The translations under genes and the position numbers were made by a program. A stretch of DNA of 64,000 nt from CAWAPS01 sp963783945 (GTDB lineage Bacteria > Actinomycetota > Acidimicrobiia > Acidimicrobiales > Palsa-688). Below are positions 52,156 to 59,763 of the stretch, piece after piece. The stretch covers positions 682,001 to 746,000 of the forward strand of contig CAWAPS010000032.1 of the NCBI GenBank assembly GCA_963783945.1, in the 5' to 3' direction. The notes under the pieces were generated by a model. The model had not been told where the DNA came from. It saw only the letters and a list, made by a program, of their open reading frames with translations, and searched no databases. How positions within the stretch are numbered: the first letter of the stretch is position 1; every line of letters begins with the position of its first letter.

Positions 52156-53106
52156 TCAGCCCGAGCCTGCTGCCGGCGGGCCCAGCCAGACCGGCGCGCC
52201 GGCCGCGACCCCGACCAGTTCCGCCGCCGAAGCGCCGTTGAGGCTGATCGACAGTAGGCCGTAGGAGTCGATGACCAGCCCGATCTCGCCCGGCACCAGG
52301 TCTCCATACACGTTGACGATGCGCGCCGCCCACGTCCGGTCGCCCATCTGCACAGCCCGGACCGGGCCGAGCCCGATGACGTCAGCGGGGCCGGCGTTGA
52401 GCTGCAGGTTGCCGAAGTGGTCGACCCACAGGACCTCGGCCCGCACGCCGGGTGACCCGTTCCGGTCCAACGGCCCGGGTCGCGGTACCGGGTGCCCGGC
52501 CAGAGTGGCCGGGTCGATGGGCCGGCCCAGGGTGTGGATCTGCGCTCCCGCCGCCAGGCGGGCGGCGGCAGGGGCGAAAATGTCGCGGCCGGCGAAGGTG
52601 GCGCCGGTCGGCCAATCAAGGCCGGCAGCGCCGGGGCCAGTCGGAGAACCCGGGCCGGCGGCCAGCCGGAGAACCCAGGCCGGCAGCGCCGGCGCGCAGC
52701 CGGAGAACCCAGGCCGGCAGCGCCGGAGCCCGCAGCCGTTCGCTTTCCCCCGTCCAGCTCCACGGCCGCGCTCGATGGACCCGAGCCGGTCGGCGGCCGG
52801 CAACAGGAGCCCGTTGTCCGGACCGACGAACGCGGTGCCGGCTTCGGCCACCTCGAACGCCACCGCCCGACGACTGGTCCCCACCCCGGGGTCGACCACA
52901 CCGAGGATGACCCCGGGTGCCAGCCACGGCGCCGAGCGCCACAACATGAGAGCTCCGGCGCGGACGGCCTGGCGGGGGACCTGGTGACTGATGTCGATGA
53001 CCCGAAGGCCAGGGTCGATCGCGGCGATGACGCGATGAACGATCCCAACGAACTCATCCTCCTGCCCGTAGTCACTCAGGAACGAGATGATGCCGCCGGC
53101 CGTCAT
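52156..53106 (-). CDS. SAM hydrolase / SAM-dependent halogenase-family protein (DUF62 type)
   Basis: 316 residues from ATG 53106. The N-terminal domain has IISFLSDYGQEDEFVGIVHRVIAAIDPGLRVIDISHQVPRQAVRAGALML, LGVVDPGVGTSRRAVAFEVA and FVGPDNGLLLPAA; the C-terminal domain has QIHTLGRPIDPATLAG, EVLWVDHFGNLQLN and GLVIDSYGLLSISLNGASAAELVG. This matches SAM hydroxide adenosyltransferases, which split SAM to adenosine and methionine using water. Between the two parts (about residues 115-160) lies an in-frame Pro/Gly/Ala stretch made from short DNA repeats, replacing the usual loop. Confidence 0.88.
   Translation of the reverse strand: MTAGGIISFLSDYGQEDEFVGIVHRVIAAIDPGLRVIDISHQVPRQAVRAGALMLWRSAPWLAPGVILGVVDPGVGTSRRAVAFEVAEAGTAFVGPDNGLLLPAADRLGSIERGRGAGRGKANGCGLRRCRPGFSGCAPALPAWVLRLAAGPGSPTGPGAAGLDWPTGATFAGRDIFAPAAARLAAGAQIHTLGRPIDPATLAGHPVPRPGPLDRNGSPGVRAEVLWVDHFGNLQLNAGPADVIGLGPVRAVQMGDRTWAARIVNVYGDLVPGEIGLVIDSYGLLSISLNGASAAELVGVAAGAPVWLGPPAAGSG
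52619..52730 (-). repeat. Imperfect tandem repeats inside the SAM hydrolase gene
   Basis: AGGCCGGCAGCGCCGG occurs at about 52619, 52677 and 52711, and CGGAGAACCC (one variant C/G) at about 52642, 52668 and 52701. The unit is roughly 25-34 bases, so copies do not keep one frame, yet the gene stays open. It corresponds to the domain-linking loop. Confidence 0.8.
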
Positions 53107-53214
53107 CGATCAGCCAAGCCCGACCGCGGGCGCAGGCCCACCGCACCGGCCGTCAGGTGCGGACCCGGCGAATTCGGCTCGGTGGGCTCCGCAGACCGAT
53201 GCGTGAGGCCGCCC

Positions 53215-53418
53215 TCAGCCGGCCTGGGTGTACTGATCCCCCAGGTAACGGTTCACGTCGGCCTCCCGAATCCGGTAGGAACGACCTACTCGAACTGCAG
53301 GCAGCTGTCCGGACTGAACCAGCCGGTAAACGGTCATGTTTGAAACGCGCAACAGGCCTGCCACCTCTGCAACGGTGACAAACCGGGGTTGCGACTCGTT
53401 CGGTTGCACGCGTGGCAC
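53215..53418 (-). CDS. BldC-like small MerR/excisionase-type DNA-binding protein
   Basis: 67 residues if GTG 53418 is used, which has GGAG seven bases upstream (GTG 53421 and 53409 are alternatives). A single winged helix-turn-helix: RFVTVAEVAGLLRVSNMTVYRLVQSGQLPAVRVGRSYRIREADVNRYLGD. This closely matches BldC, a developmental regulator of Actinobacteria that binds as head-to-tail oligomers. It lies after proC, whose frameshifted reading runs into this gene. Similar small proteins are also prophage excisionases, but no phage genes are near. Confidence 0.87.
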   Translation of the reverse strand: MPRVQPNESQPRFVTVAEVAGLLRVSNMTVYRLVQSGQLPAVRVGRSYRIREADVNRYLGDQYTQAG

Positions 53419-53521
53419 CACCCTTCTCCGCACCCCGAGAGTACGCGAATGTGGCGCGTGAGCAAAGTGGGGCCGGAGTTTCGTGAGGATGACGGCGGGC
53501 CGACGGTCAGTGCCGAAGCCG

Positions 53522-54437
53522 TCAATCGGTCCGGCGGGCGAGGTGCCGGGATCGGACCGTCGCCGCGTCCACCGCATCCATCAGACGCGCTTCTCAGGCC
53601 GGCCGCCTCGAGGGCTCGCACCCCGGCCGCCGTGGTGCCTCCAGGAGACGTGACGGCGGCCCTCAGAGCAGAAGGTTCGTCCCCGGTCTCGGCGAGAAGG
53701 CGAGCCGATCCCAGCAGTGTCTGCACGGCAAGCTGCTTGGCCACCGGTCGGGCCAGGCCGACCAGGACGCCGGCGTCGATGAGCGCCTCAGCTATCAGGA
53801 ACACGTAGGCCGGACCGGATCCCGACAGGCCGGTCACAGCATCGAGCGCATGCTCGGGTAGCTGCACCACGGTTCCGACCGCCTCGAGGATCTCCCTGGC
53901 CCAGGCCAGGTCGTCAGGTCCGGCGGCCGACCCCGGGGCTATGGCCGATACGCCCGCCCCGACCAGGGCGGGGGTGTTGGGCATGGCCCGGATGACCGCG
54001 GGCACGGCCGGGGCGCGTTCGCCCTCGAAACGGGTTGCGCCCTCGGCCCGGGCCGGCATTTCCCCACCCGGTCGCCCGAGGTCTCCGCCCAGCCAGTGCT
54101 CGATGTCCGCGGTTGGTATTCCCGCCGCGATGGACAGAACACGCTGGACCCCGATGGCACCGAGCTCTCGGCAGACCACCTCCACGTCAACCGGCTTCAC
54201 CGCCACCAACGCGCCGCTGCCCTCCATGCCCCCGGTCACCATACGAGCGGCTTCCTCCAGCGATCCCGCCAACAGCAGGTCGGCGAAGCGGCCCTCGAGT
54301 TCGCGCTTGCGGCCCGGGTCCTGCTCGACGACCACGACGGTGCGGTCGGCGGTCCAGCCGGCGCGGAGGAGGCCTGTTATCAAGGCCTCCCCCATCTTTC
54401 CTCCTCCGACTACCAGCAACGAGCCCTCCGGCACCAT
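53522..54437 (-). CDS. proC: Pyrroline-5-carboxylate reductase with a frameshift near the C-terminus
   Basis: From ATG 54437 the frame gives the NADPH-binding start LLVVGGGKMGEALITGLLRAGW, VAVKPVDVEVVCRELG, VLSIAAGIPTADIE, VIRAMPNTPALVGAGVSAI and the signature GSGPAYVFLIAEALIDAGVLVGL ... SPGGTTAAGVRALEAAGLRSA. There the reading changes: as written the frame runs on to 53334 with unrelated residues. Deleting one base (about 53585) gives LMDAVDAATVRSRHLARRTD and a stop at 53522, the expected end. ProC makes proline from pyrroline-5-carboxylate. An insert of about 25 residues (GGDLGRPGGEMPARAEGATR) is unusual. Essential nature in prototrophs argues for a sequencing error. Confidence 0.88.
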
Positions 54438-54448
54438 GAGCGGAGACC

Positions 54449-55369
54449 CTAGGCCACCCCGGTGCCCGCTTTGCGCAGGGCGATCCTCACCTCGGCCAGA
54501 CAGTGAGCCCAGTCGTAGGCGATCTCGCGCCACGTGTACACGAGCACCTCGACGCCACCCAGCCGAAGCCGGCGACGGCGACGCTCGTCTTCCATCACCT
54601 GCTCCGGACTGTGGTGGTAGGCGTAACCGTCGACCTCTACCACGAGGGTGGGGGCGAGCATCACATCCACCCGGTACCTGCCTTCCTCGCCCATGGGCAC
54701 CTCGACCCCGATTGGCACGATGCCGGCCTGGTGCAAGAGGCGAAGGATGCGACTTTCAAGGACGCTGGGGTTGGGGGCCCCGACCAGCCCCCTGCCGGCG
54801 AGAGAGTTGCGAACTCTCTGCACTCCCCCACGCCCCTGCCGGGTCAGCTTGCCCAACTGGACCTCGATGGCCTCCACCGTCAGCAGGCGCTCAGCGAGAG
54901 CAACGTCGATGGCGCGATCGATCCTCTCCCGCGACGCGATCGACGCCCAATCGACCAACGTCCGGAGGGGATCGGTGCACGGTATGCGTCGCCATAGGAC
55001 GACGTGGGACGGGTAGTCGACCGGCCGCCGAACATCGACGCCTCCGAGTCGCGAGCGAGTGCTCCGGGCGACCGTGATGGCATGCCGGTCCGGGACGGTC
55101 GCCAGGCCCCACATCCACGCTGCCGACTGGTGCGACGCCACCGCGGTAGGCCCTCCGGCGAGGCAGGCAGCCATGAGGTCCTGCTCCGGGGTCCTGGGGG
55201 CTCCGGCCAGTCGTACCACCCCCGGTGAAGCTAGCTCCCAGTCGCCGCAGGCGATCCGCCGGCGCTGGCTTCCGGCGGTGACGCCCAAAAGACGAAGCTC
55301 ACGAGTGGACACCAGGCCGTACTGGGCTCGAAACCGAGCTCGCAGTTCCCGGTCATCAGCGCTATTCAT
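54449..55369 (-). CDS. DUF559 / Vsr-like endonuclease-fold protein with AbiEi-like N-terminus
   Basis: 306 residues from ATG 55369. The N-terminus (LRARFRAQYGLVSTRELRLLGVTAGSQRRRIACGDWELASPGVVRLAG) resembles the winged-helix part of AbiEi-type antitoxin-like proteins. The C-terminal third has a PD-(D/E)XK-like core: PSVLESRILRLLHQAGI, RYRVDVMLAPTLVVEVDGYAYHHSPEQVMEDERRRRRLRLGGVEVLVYTWREI, with candidate Glu, Asp and ExD residues. Such genes are abundant in Actinobacteria; the function is unknown, possibly DNA cleavage or defence. Repeat copy B lies 29 bases upstream of the start and probably within its promoter region. Confidence 0.8.
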   Translation of the reverse strand: MNSADDRELRARFRAQYGLVSTRELRLLGVTAGSQRRRIACGDWELASPGVVRLAGAPRTPEQDLMAACLAGGPTAVASHQSAAWMWGLATVPDRHAITVARSTRSRLGGVDVRRPVDYPSHVVLWRRIPCTDPLRTLVDWASIASRERIDRAIDVALAERLLTVEAIEVQLGKLTRQGRGGVQRVRNSLAGRGLVGAPNPSVLESRILRLLHQAGIVPIGVEVPMGEEGRYRVDVMLAPTLVVEVDGYAYHHSPEQVMEDERRRRRLRLGGVEVLVYTWREIAYDWAHCLAEVRIALRKAGTGVA

Positions 55370-55812
55370 AGCTTTACATTAACTATTGCACAGAAATCTC
55401 GTAGTACTTTTGTTTTCTCGGAGTCATATTGGACGTTTTACGTGCGATCTGACACCGAGAAACCAAAACGTCTACGAGAAATCGTTCACAAGCAGCGGGC
55501 GGGCGGGCACCCCGAGCGGATAAAGCTCAATAAATCGGGCATATCGCCGCACGGAGCGGACGCATGGAGCCGCGCATCACACCCGCACAGCACGCCCGCT
55601 CACCTCGCCCGACCAACACGCCCGCCCACCGCGCCGCGGCCCGAGTCACGGATGCAGGGCGTGCTCGCACTTCCCCGAACGAACAGACCTGGCAGACGCT
55701 TTCTCGGGCCGACGGCTTGGCGAGAGTACCGGCGCCCGGCACGCCCCGGCAAGGGTCGGCGAGCGGGTTAAACGAGAGCAGCTGGACTTGGGCGGCGAGA
55801 AAGGTGGACGGT
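55370..55812. other. Intergenic stretch with repeat copy B
   Basis: About 440 bases between the mshA stop (55813) and the start of the DUF559 gene, both minus strand. The first ~120 bases are AT-rich and carry the 88-bp repeat. The rest (55490-55812) is GC-rich with no convincing gene; open frames on both strands lack motifs. Confidence 0.5.
55398..55485 (+). repeat. 88-bp imperfect palindromic repeat, copy B
   Basis: Begins CTCGTAGTACTTTTG and ends GTCTACGAGAAATCGT. Four related half-sites are seen: CTCGTAG and CTCGGAG on the left, CCGAGA and CTACGAG on the right, about 17-20 bases apart within each arm. The left arm (extended to AAATCTCGTAG) and right arm (CTACGAGAAAT) are nearly reverse complements. 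It is AT-rich and sits just upstream of the DUF559 gene. Confidence 0.85.
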
Positions 55813-57135
55813 CTACCCGCAGGCCACCAAAACGGACTGGGTCAAGGCCTCACACCTCGCCCACAGCTCCCCGGCGGCCGACCGCCACGTGTAGGTGCCA
55901 GCGCGGCGGGCCGCGGCCCATCCCATTCGTCGGGCCAGGACCGGGTCGCCCAGCAGGACCGCCAGCGGCTTGGCATAGTCGCCCGGGTCGCGCCCTTCGA
56001 CGAGGAACCCGGTCCGCCCGTCGTCTACCAGGGTGGTCAGACCGCCGACCGCGGCCGCGACCACGGGGACCCCACACGCCGCGGCCTCCAGCGCGACCAG
56101 CCCGAACGACTCCGAATGGCTGGGCACCACGCAGGCGTCGGCTGCCCGGTAGAAGGTGGACAGCATCTCGTGCCTCTGGGGAGGCAGCATCCGGACGGCT
56201 CGACCCAGATCGTGGGCCCCGATCAGCCGGCGCACCGCCTCGAGCTCCTCGGCCCCGTGCGGGCCGCTCGGCCCCCCGATGACCACGAGGGACGCGTTGC
56301 CGAGCCGCGGCGAAACCGTGTCCCGATTCGCGGTCCCCGCGCCCCGTGACTCTTCGCTCCGACCCGCGCCCCGGCCGGACGCCCGCACCAACGCCAGGGC
56401 CTCGACCGCGACGGTAAGCCCTTTCAGGGGTTGGATCCGCCCGGCGAACACCGCCACCGGACCGGCCCCCTCCAATCCCACCGCTCTGCGGGCCTGCGCC
56501 TGGTCCCCCGGACCGAAGAAGGCGTGGTCGACACCCGGCGCCACGATGGCTATGCGCTCCGGATCAGCTCCGTACAGCTGCACCAGCTGCGAGGCCTCCA
56601 CGCTGCACGACGCCAGGACGGCATCGGCGCAGCCCACCACCTCGGCCTCGGCCTGGGCCCTCCTCGCCGGCTCCGAGGCGAACAGCTCCTCGGGGCTGGC
56701 GTCGGCCTTCACCCGATCGAGGGTGTGGAACGTGACGAGCAGCGGCAGGTCCAACTGGTGCTTGAGGGTGTGGCCGGCCATCCCCGAGAGCCAGTAGTTG
56801 GCGTGGATGGCGTCGACCGGTGAACCGGCGGCATCGAGCCGGGCCAACCGGTCCCCCACGCCAGCCGTCCACCAGCCAACGAGATCAGGGAGCGATTCTT
56901 TCGGCACCGGGGTGACCGGACCGGCCGGGACGTGGTGAACGCGGAAGCCGGGCTCGACGGAGATGGTCTCCGGCAGGGCCGGGTCGTCCGCCCGGGTGAA
57001 CACCTCACACGCCACCCCCAGCCGGGCGAGGGCCGATGCCAGTTCGCGGACGTAAACGTTCATGCCGCCGCCATCGCCGGTACCGGGCTGCGCCAGCGGA
57101 GACGTGTGCATGGACAGAACGGCCAGGCGAGCCAC
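55813..57135 (-). CDS. mshA: MshA-like glycosyltransferase (D-inositol-3-phosphate glycosyltransferase)
   Basis: 440 residues from GTG 57135. GT-B fold, family GT4: LAVLSMHTSPLAQPGTGDGGGMNVYVRELASALARLGVACEVFTRAD, IHANYWLSGMAGHTLKHQLDLPLLVTFHTLDRVK, VVAPGVDHAFFGPGDQAQARRAVGL, VAVFAGRIQPLKGL and VPSHSESFGLVALEAAACGVPVVAAAVGGL with the catalytic E-x7-E. The pattern is that of MshA, which starts mycothiol synthesis by joining GlcNAc to inositol-3-phosphate. A ~30-residue Arg/Gly/Ala insert follows VRASGRGAG. The start is 3 bases after the XRE gene stop. Confidence 0.9.
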   Translation of the reverse strand: MARLAVLSMHTSPLAQPGTGDGGGMNVYVRELASALARLGVACEVFTRADDPALPETISVEPGFRVHHVPAGPVTPVPKESLPDLVGWWTAGVGDRLARLDAAGSPVDAIHANYWLSGMAGHTLKHQLDLPLLVTFHTLDRVKADASPEELFASEPARRAQAEAEVVGCADAVLASCSVEASQLVQLYGADPERIAIVAPGVDHAFFGPGDQAQARRAVGLEGAGPVAVFAGRIQPLKGLTVAVEALALVRASGRGAGRSEESRGAGTANRDTVSPRLGNASLVVIGGPSGPHGAEELEAVRRLIGAHDLGRAVRMLPPQRHEMLSTFYRAADACVVPSHSESFGLVALEAAACGVPVVAAAVGGLTTLVDDGRTGFLVEGRDPGDYAKPLAVLLGDPVLARRMGWAAARRAGTYTWRSAAGELWARCEALTQSVLVACG

Positions 57136-57137
57136 CG

Positions 57138-57554
57138 CTACTCGGCCCCGACGGGATCCGGTGCCTCGCCAGTCCCCGCTTCCGGGGCCGGACCACGAGG
57201 GATATCGACCTCGTTTTCCCGGAGAAAGGACAGATATATGCGCAGCAACGTCTGCTTCTGATCCTCACGCAGGGTCGGCTCGGCCAGGATCGCCTCCTTG
57301 AGATCGCCCTCCAGGTTTCTGGCTTCGAGGATTCCCGCCCTTATGTACAGGGTCTCGGCCGAGATGCGCAGCGCTTTGGCGATCTGCTGAAGGATCTCGG
57401 CCGAAGGGCGGCGCAGGCCCCGCTCGATCTGACTGAGGTACGGGTTCGAGATCCCGGCCATGTCGGAGAGCCGGCGAACCGACAGACGGGCCACGGACCG
57501 CTGCTCACGGATGAACTCTCCAAGCTCCCGCCACGGATCGGGGAAATCCTTCAT
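57138..57554 (-). CDS. XRE-family helix-turn-helix regulator
   Basis: 138 residues from ATG 57554. Helix-turn-helix LGEFIREQRSVARLSVRRLSDMAGISNPYLSQIERGLRRPSAEILQQIAKALRISAETLYIRAGIL (~11-75), then a helical region RNLEGDLKEAILAEPTLREDQKQTLLRIYLSFLREN that could form a dimer interface. It sits between rsiG-like and mshA genes with short spacing, so it is probably co-transcribed with both. Target genes are unknown. Confidence 0.9.
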   Translation of the reverse strand: MKDFPDPWRELGEFIREQRSVARLSVRRLSDMAGISNPYLSQIERGLRRPSAEILQQIAKALRISAETLYIRAGILEARNLEGDLKEAILAEPTLREDQKQTLLRIYLSFLRENEVDIPRGPAPEAGTGEAPDPVGAE

Positions 57555-57579
57555 GCCGACGCCCGGTGGAGCCCAGCGC

Positions 57580-58110
57580 TCACGGGAGCAGGTTTTCGAG
57601 CGTCGCCTCGCCGGTCCGGAACCGCCTGACGACCTCCTCCTGGATGCGGTCGACCACGTCCAGCACGGCTCGACGGCGCGACGAGACCGAACGTTCAAGA
57701 GCGTCGAGCCGCCCCGCCCGCTCGGCTACGTCGGCTTCGCTCAGGTCGGGCAACGACCCGAGCTGCGACGCCGGGAGGATCGCCTCGAGGTCGGCCTCGA
57801 TTCCCGTGTCCAGCTCGCCCGGACCCATCATCGCGGGCAGCCGTCCCGGCCCCGGGGCCCGCACGTGTCCCGAGAGGATCTTGGGCAGCTGGTCCACCAG
57901 GTCGGCGAGGTCACCCGATTGTTCACCCGCGACGCGGCGATGCTGCTCGGCCACGACGATGTCCAGGCGTCCTTGAATGATCCTCCGCAGGTACGACAGA
58001 CCAGTCTCTACTTCGGTCACTGATTCTCTGCGAGCACGCACCTCGCTGAGCGACCAGGTCTCGAGGCCGTCCAGGTAGGCCGGGTCCATCACTTCTTCGA
58101 GTCGAGCCAC
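57580..58110 (-). CDS. rsiG: RsiG-like c-di-GMP-binding anti-sigma factor
   Basis: 176 residues, two predicted long helices joined by a Gly/Pro linker. The first helix has the exact c-di-GMP signature E(X)3S(X)2R(X)3Q(X)3D: Glu35, Ser39, Arg42, Gln46, Asp50. The second helix has Glu139, Ser143, Arg146, Leu150, Asp154, the same pattern with Gln replaced by Leu. RsiG of Streptomyces holds the sporulation sigma factor WhiG when loaded with c-di-GMP. Here the partner sigma is not in the window. The neighbouring XRE and mshA genes follow on the same strand. Confidence 0.87.
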   Translation of the reverse strand: MARLEEVMDPAYLDGLETWSLSEVRARRESVTEVETGLSYLRRIIQGRLDIVVAEQHRRVAGEQSGDLADLVDQLPKILSGHVRAPGPGRLPAMMGPGELDTGIEADLEAILPASQLGSLPDLSEADVAERAGRLDALERSVSSRRRAVLDVVDRIQEEVVRRFRTGEATLENLLP

Positions 58111-58166
58111 CGAACAGGGAGGCTACCGCACGGTCGCTTTCGAAGCGGAGTGCGCATCGTCGAGGT

Positions 58167-59354
58167 TCATCGGTGCAGCACCGCGGACACGGCCAGCACC
58201 CAGGCCGGACCGGCGATGACGAAGGCGTCGAGCCGGCGCAGCGCGGGCAGCCGGGCCCCCCGGACTATGAGACTGGTCAGGGCCACGCCCGCCGGGGCGA
58301 GGACCGCGATCAGACCGAACAGGAGCAGCGGCTTGCGGCCGGAGTAGGGGGGGTTCATGGACGCCGTCACCAGCACCGCCAGCACCCCCACGCTGATCCA
58401 GCCGGCAATGACCCCGAAAATGCCGCCAAGCGCGGTGCGTCCGTTGCCGACGATGAAGCTGGCCATGTCGTAGAGGCAGACGGCGGCCACAAGCGTGACC
58501 GCCTCGTTGGAACCCTGCCGCACGGCCAGGACGACCGAGGCGGCGGCGATGCCCGGGGCCAGTACAGCGGCGAGCATGACCAGAGCGACCACCGGCCTAC
58601 GTCCTCGCTCGCCGAGTAGAAGGATGGCACCGTCCGCCACGGCGACCAGCAGAGCGACAACGATAAAGGGGGTCGGGCCGCCTATGGCGGACAGGGGCAG
58701 CAGGAGCGCGGTCACGATAGCCACGTGAGACGGGGACACGGGTATGGATGTGGCGGGCGCGCCCGATTTCGACTCAGCGGCTTTGGGGGCGGCCGCCCGT
58801 ACAGCTGACACGGACGCAATCACGGTGACCGGAAGGAGCAGGGCCGCGGTCAGTGCGCTCCCGAATGCCACACTCGGTATCAGGATCGCCCCCCACAGGA
58901 GGCCCAGGGTGACGGGCACGAACGCCCGGGTCGGACGCCGGCGCCGGCGGGCCGCGGGTGCCGCTCGCGCTGGTCCGAGGTCGAGCCCCGTCCCGGTTGA
59001 AGAAGAGCCTTCGGGGACCGGCCGCCGCGACCCATCTGAACCGGACCGGGCCGGTCTCTCCCGGTGATTGTCCCCCGGACTCTCCTGTCGTCGATCCGCA
59101 GTTCCCCCGCCGGGCCGCTTCCGGGACGGAGCAGCGGGCGGAGCCGGCGAATCGCGGCCAGGGTCCCCTCCCGCCGGCACCGCCTCCCGGCCGCGCCCGT
59201 TGCTCTGAGCCTCTACCCAGGCGTCACCGGACCCGTCGCCCTCGCCCTCGCCGTCCGCCGCCCGATCAGGATCGATGTCTCGATCAGGAGCGGGGCGCCG
59301 ACGGCGTCCCGCTTCCTCGCCGGCAATCGGAGGAGCTGGCCAGCTAGCTACCAC
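58167..59354 (-). CDS. Membrane protein, weakly CDP-diglyceride synthase-like
   Basis: About 395 residues from GTG 59354, which overlaps the moaD stop; longer starts inside moaD are possible. The first ~155 residues are highly charged and Pro/Gly/Arg-rich, probably disordered and cytosolic. Then follow about eight hydrophobic segments. The ending LPALRRLDAFVIAGPAWVLAVSAVLH recalls the C-terminal signature of phosphatidate cytidylyltransferases (LDRxDS), and GGIFGVIAGWISVG sits where those enzymes have a glycine-rich segment. Catalytic Asp residues of that family are not clear. It may be a divergent or inactive relative. Confidence 0.6.
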   Translation of the reverse strand: MVASWPAPPIAGEEAGRRRRPAPDRDIDPDRAADGEGEGDGSGDAWVEAQSNGRGREAVPAGGDPGRDSPAPPAAPSRKRPGGGTADRRQESPGDNHRERPARSGSDGSRRPVPEGSSSTGTGLDLGPARAAPAARRRRRPTRAFVPVTLGLLWGAILIPSVAFGSALTAALLLPVTVIASVSAVRAAAPKAAESKSGAPATSIPVSPSHVAIVTALLLPLSAIGGPTPFIVVALLVAVADGAILLLGERGRRPVVALVMLAAVLAPGIAAASVVLAVRQGSNEAVTLVAAVCLYDMASFIVGNGRTALGGIFGVIAGWISVGVLAVLVTASMNPPYSGRKPLLLFGLIAVLAPAGVALTSLIVRGARLPALRRLDAFVIAGPAWVLAVSAVLHR

Positions 59355-59692
59355 GACCCCGCGCCGACTCGATCGCCCGATCCGCCCGAAACCGGAGGTA
59401 GTACTGCCACCTCGTCCCCGTCGCAGAGATGACGGTCCAGCGTCGCTGGTTCCCCGTTCACCCACACCCGCGAGCGCTCTAGAACGGCCCCGAACTGGCC
59501 GCTGTAGCGAGCCCGGGCGATATCCAATGCTTCCGCCACTGTCGCCGCCTCTACGTCGTCTCGCCTTTGACCCGCCGCTTCCCGGGCGGCCGCGAAGAAC
59601 AGGAGCACAGCCGCCACACGTCGGGGCAACGGCCCGCCCGGGGCTTCATCGGTGGCGCTGACACCGTTCTCGCTGTTGGCTACCCGGTTCAC
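59348..59692 (-). CDS. MoaD/ThiS-family sulfur-carrier protein with a C-terminal tail
   Basis: 114 residues from GTG 59692, with GGAG upstream. Ubiquitin-like fold: VAAVLLFFAAAREAAGQRRDDVEAATVAEALDIARARY ... RVWVNGEPATLDRHLCDGDEVAVLPPVSGG. The Gly-Gly that must be exposed for adenylation and thiocarboxylate formation is at residues 103-104, but ten more residues (SGDRVGAGSW) follow. MoaD normally ends at GG. It would act in molybdopterin synthesis or as a sulfur carrier only after cleavage. The stop lies in the start of the downstream membrane-protein gene. Confidence 0.85.
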   Translation of the reverse strand: MNRVANSENGVSATDEAPGGPLPRRVAAVLLFFAAAREAAGQRRDDVEAATVAEALDIARARYSGQFGAVLERSRVWVNGEPATLDRHLCDGDEVAVLPPVSGGSGDRVGAGSW

Positions 59693-59763
59693 CCTGTCTC
59701 CTTCTCCACCTCCACGCTAGCCCTCGGACGATGAGCCTTCACCCCCAGGGCTAGCCTGCCGCC

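Noticed and set aside
53215..53418. Prophage excisionase
   Set aside because: No integrase, attachment site or other phage gene nearby; the neighbourhood and sequence fit a BldC-like regulator better.
55442..55771. Possible small protein starting inside repeat copy B
   Set aside because: Its first residues resemble a peptide read from repeat copy A only because the DNA repeats are homologous; the rest is not conserved and copy C does not keep the frame.
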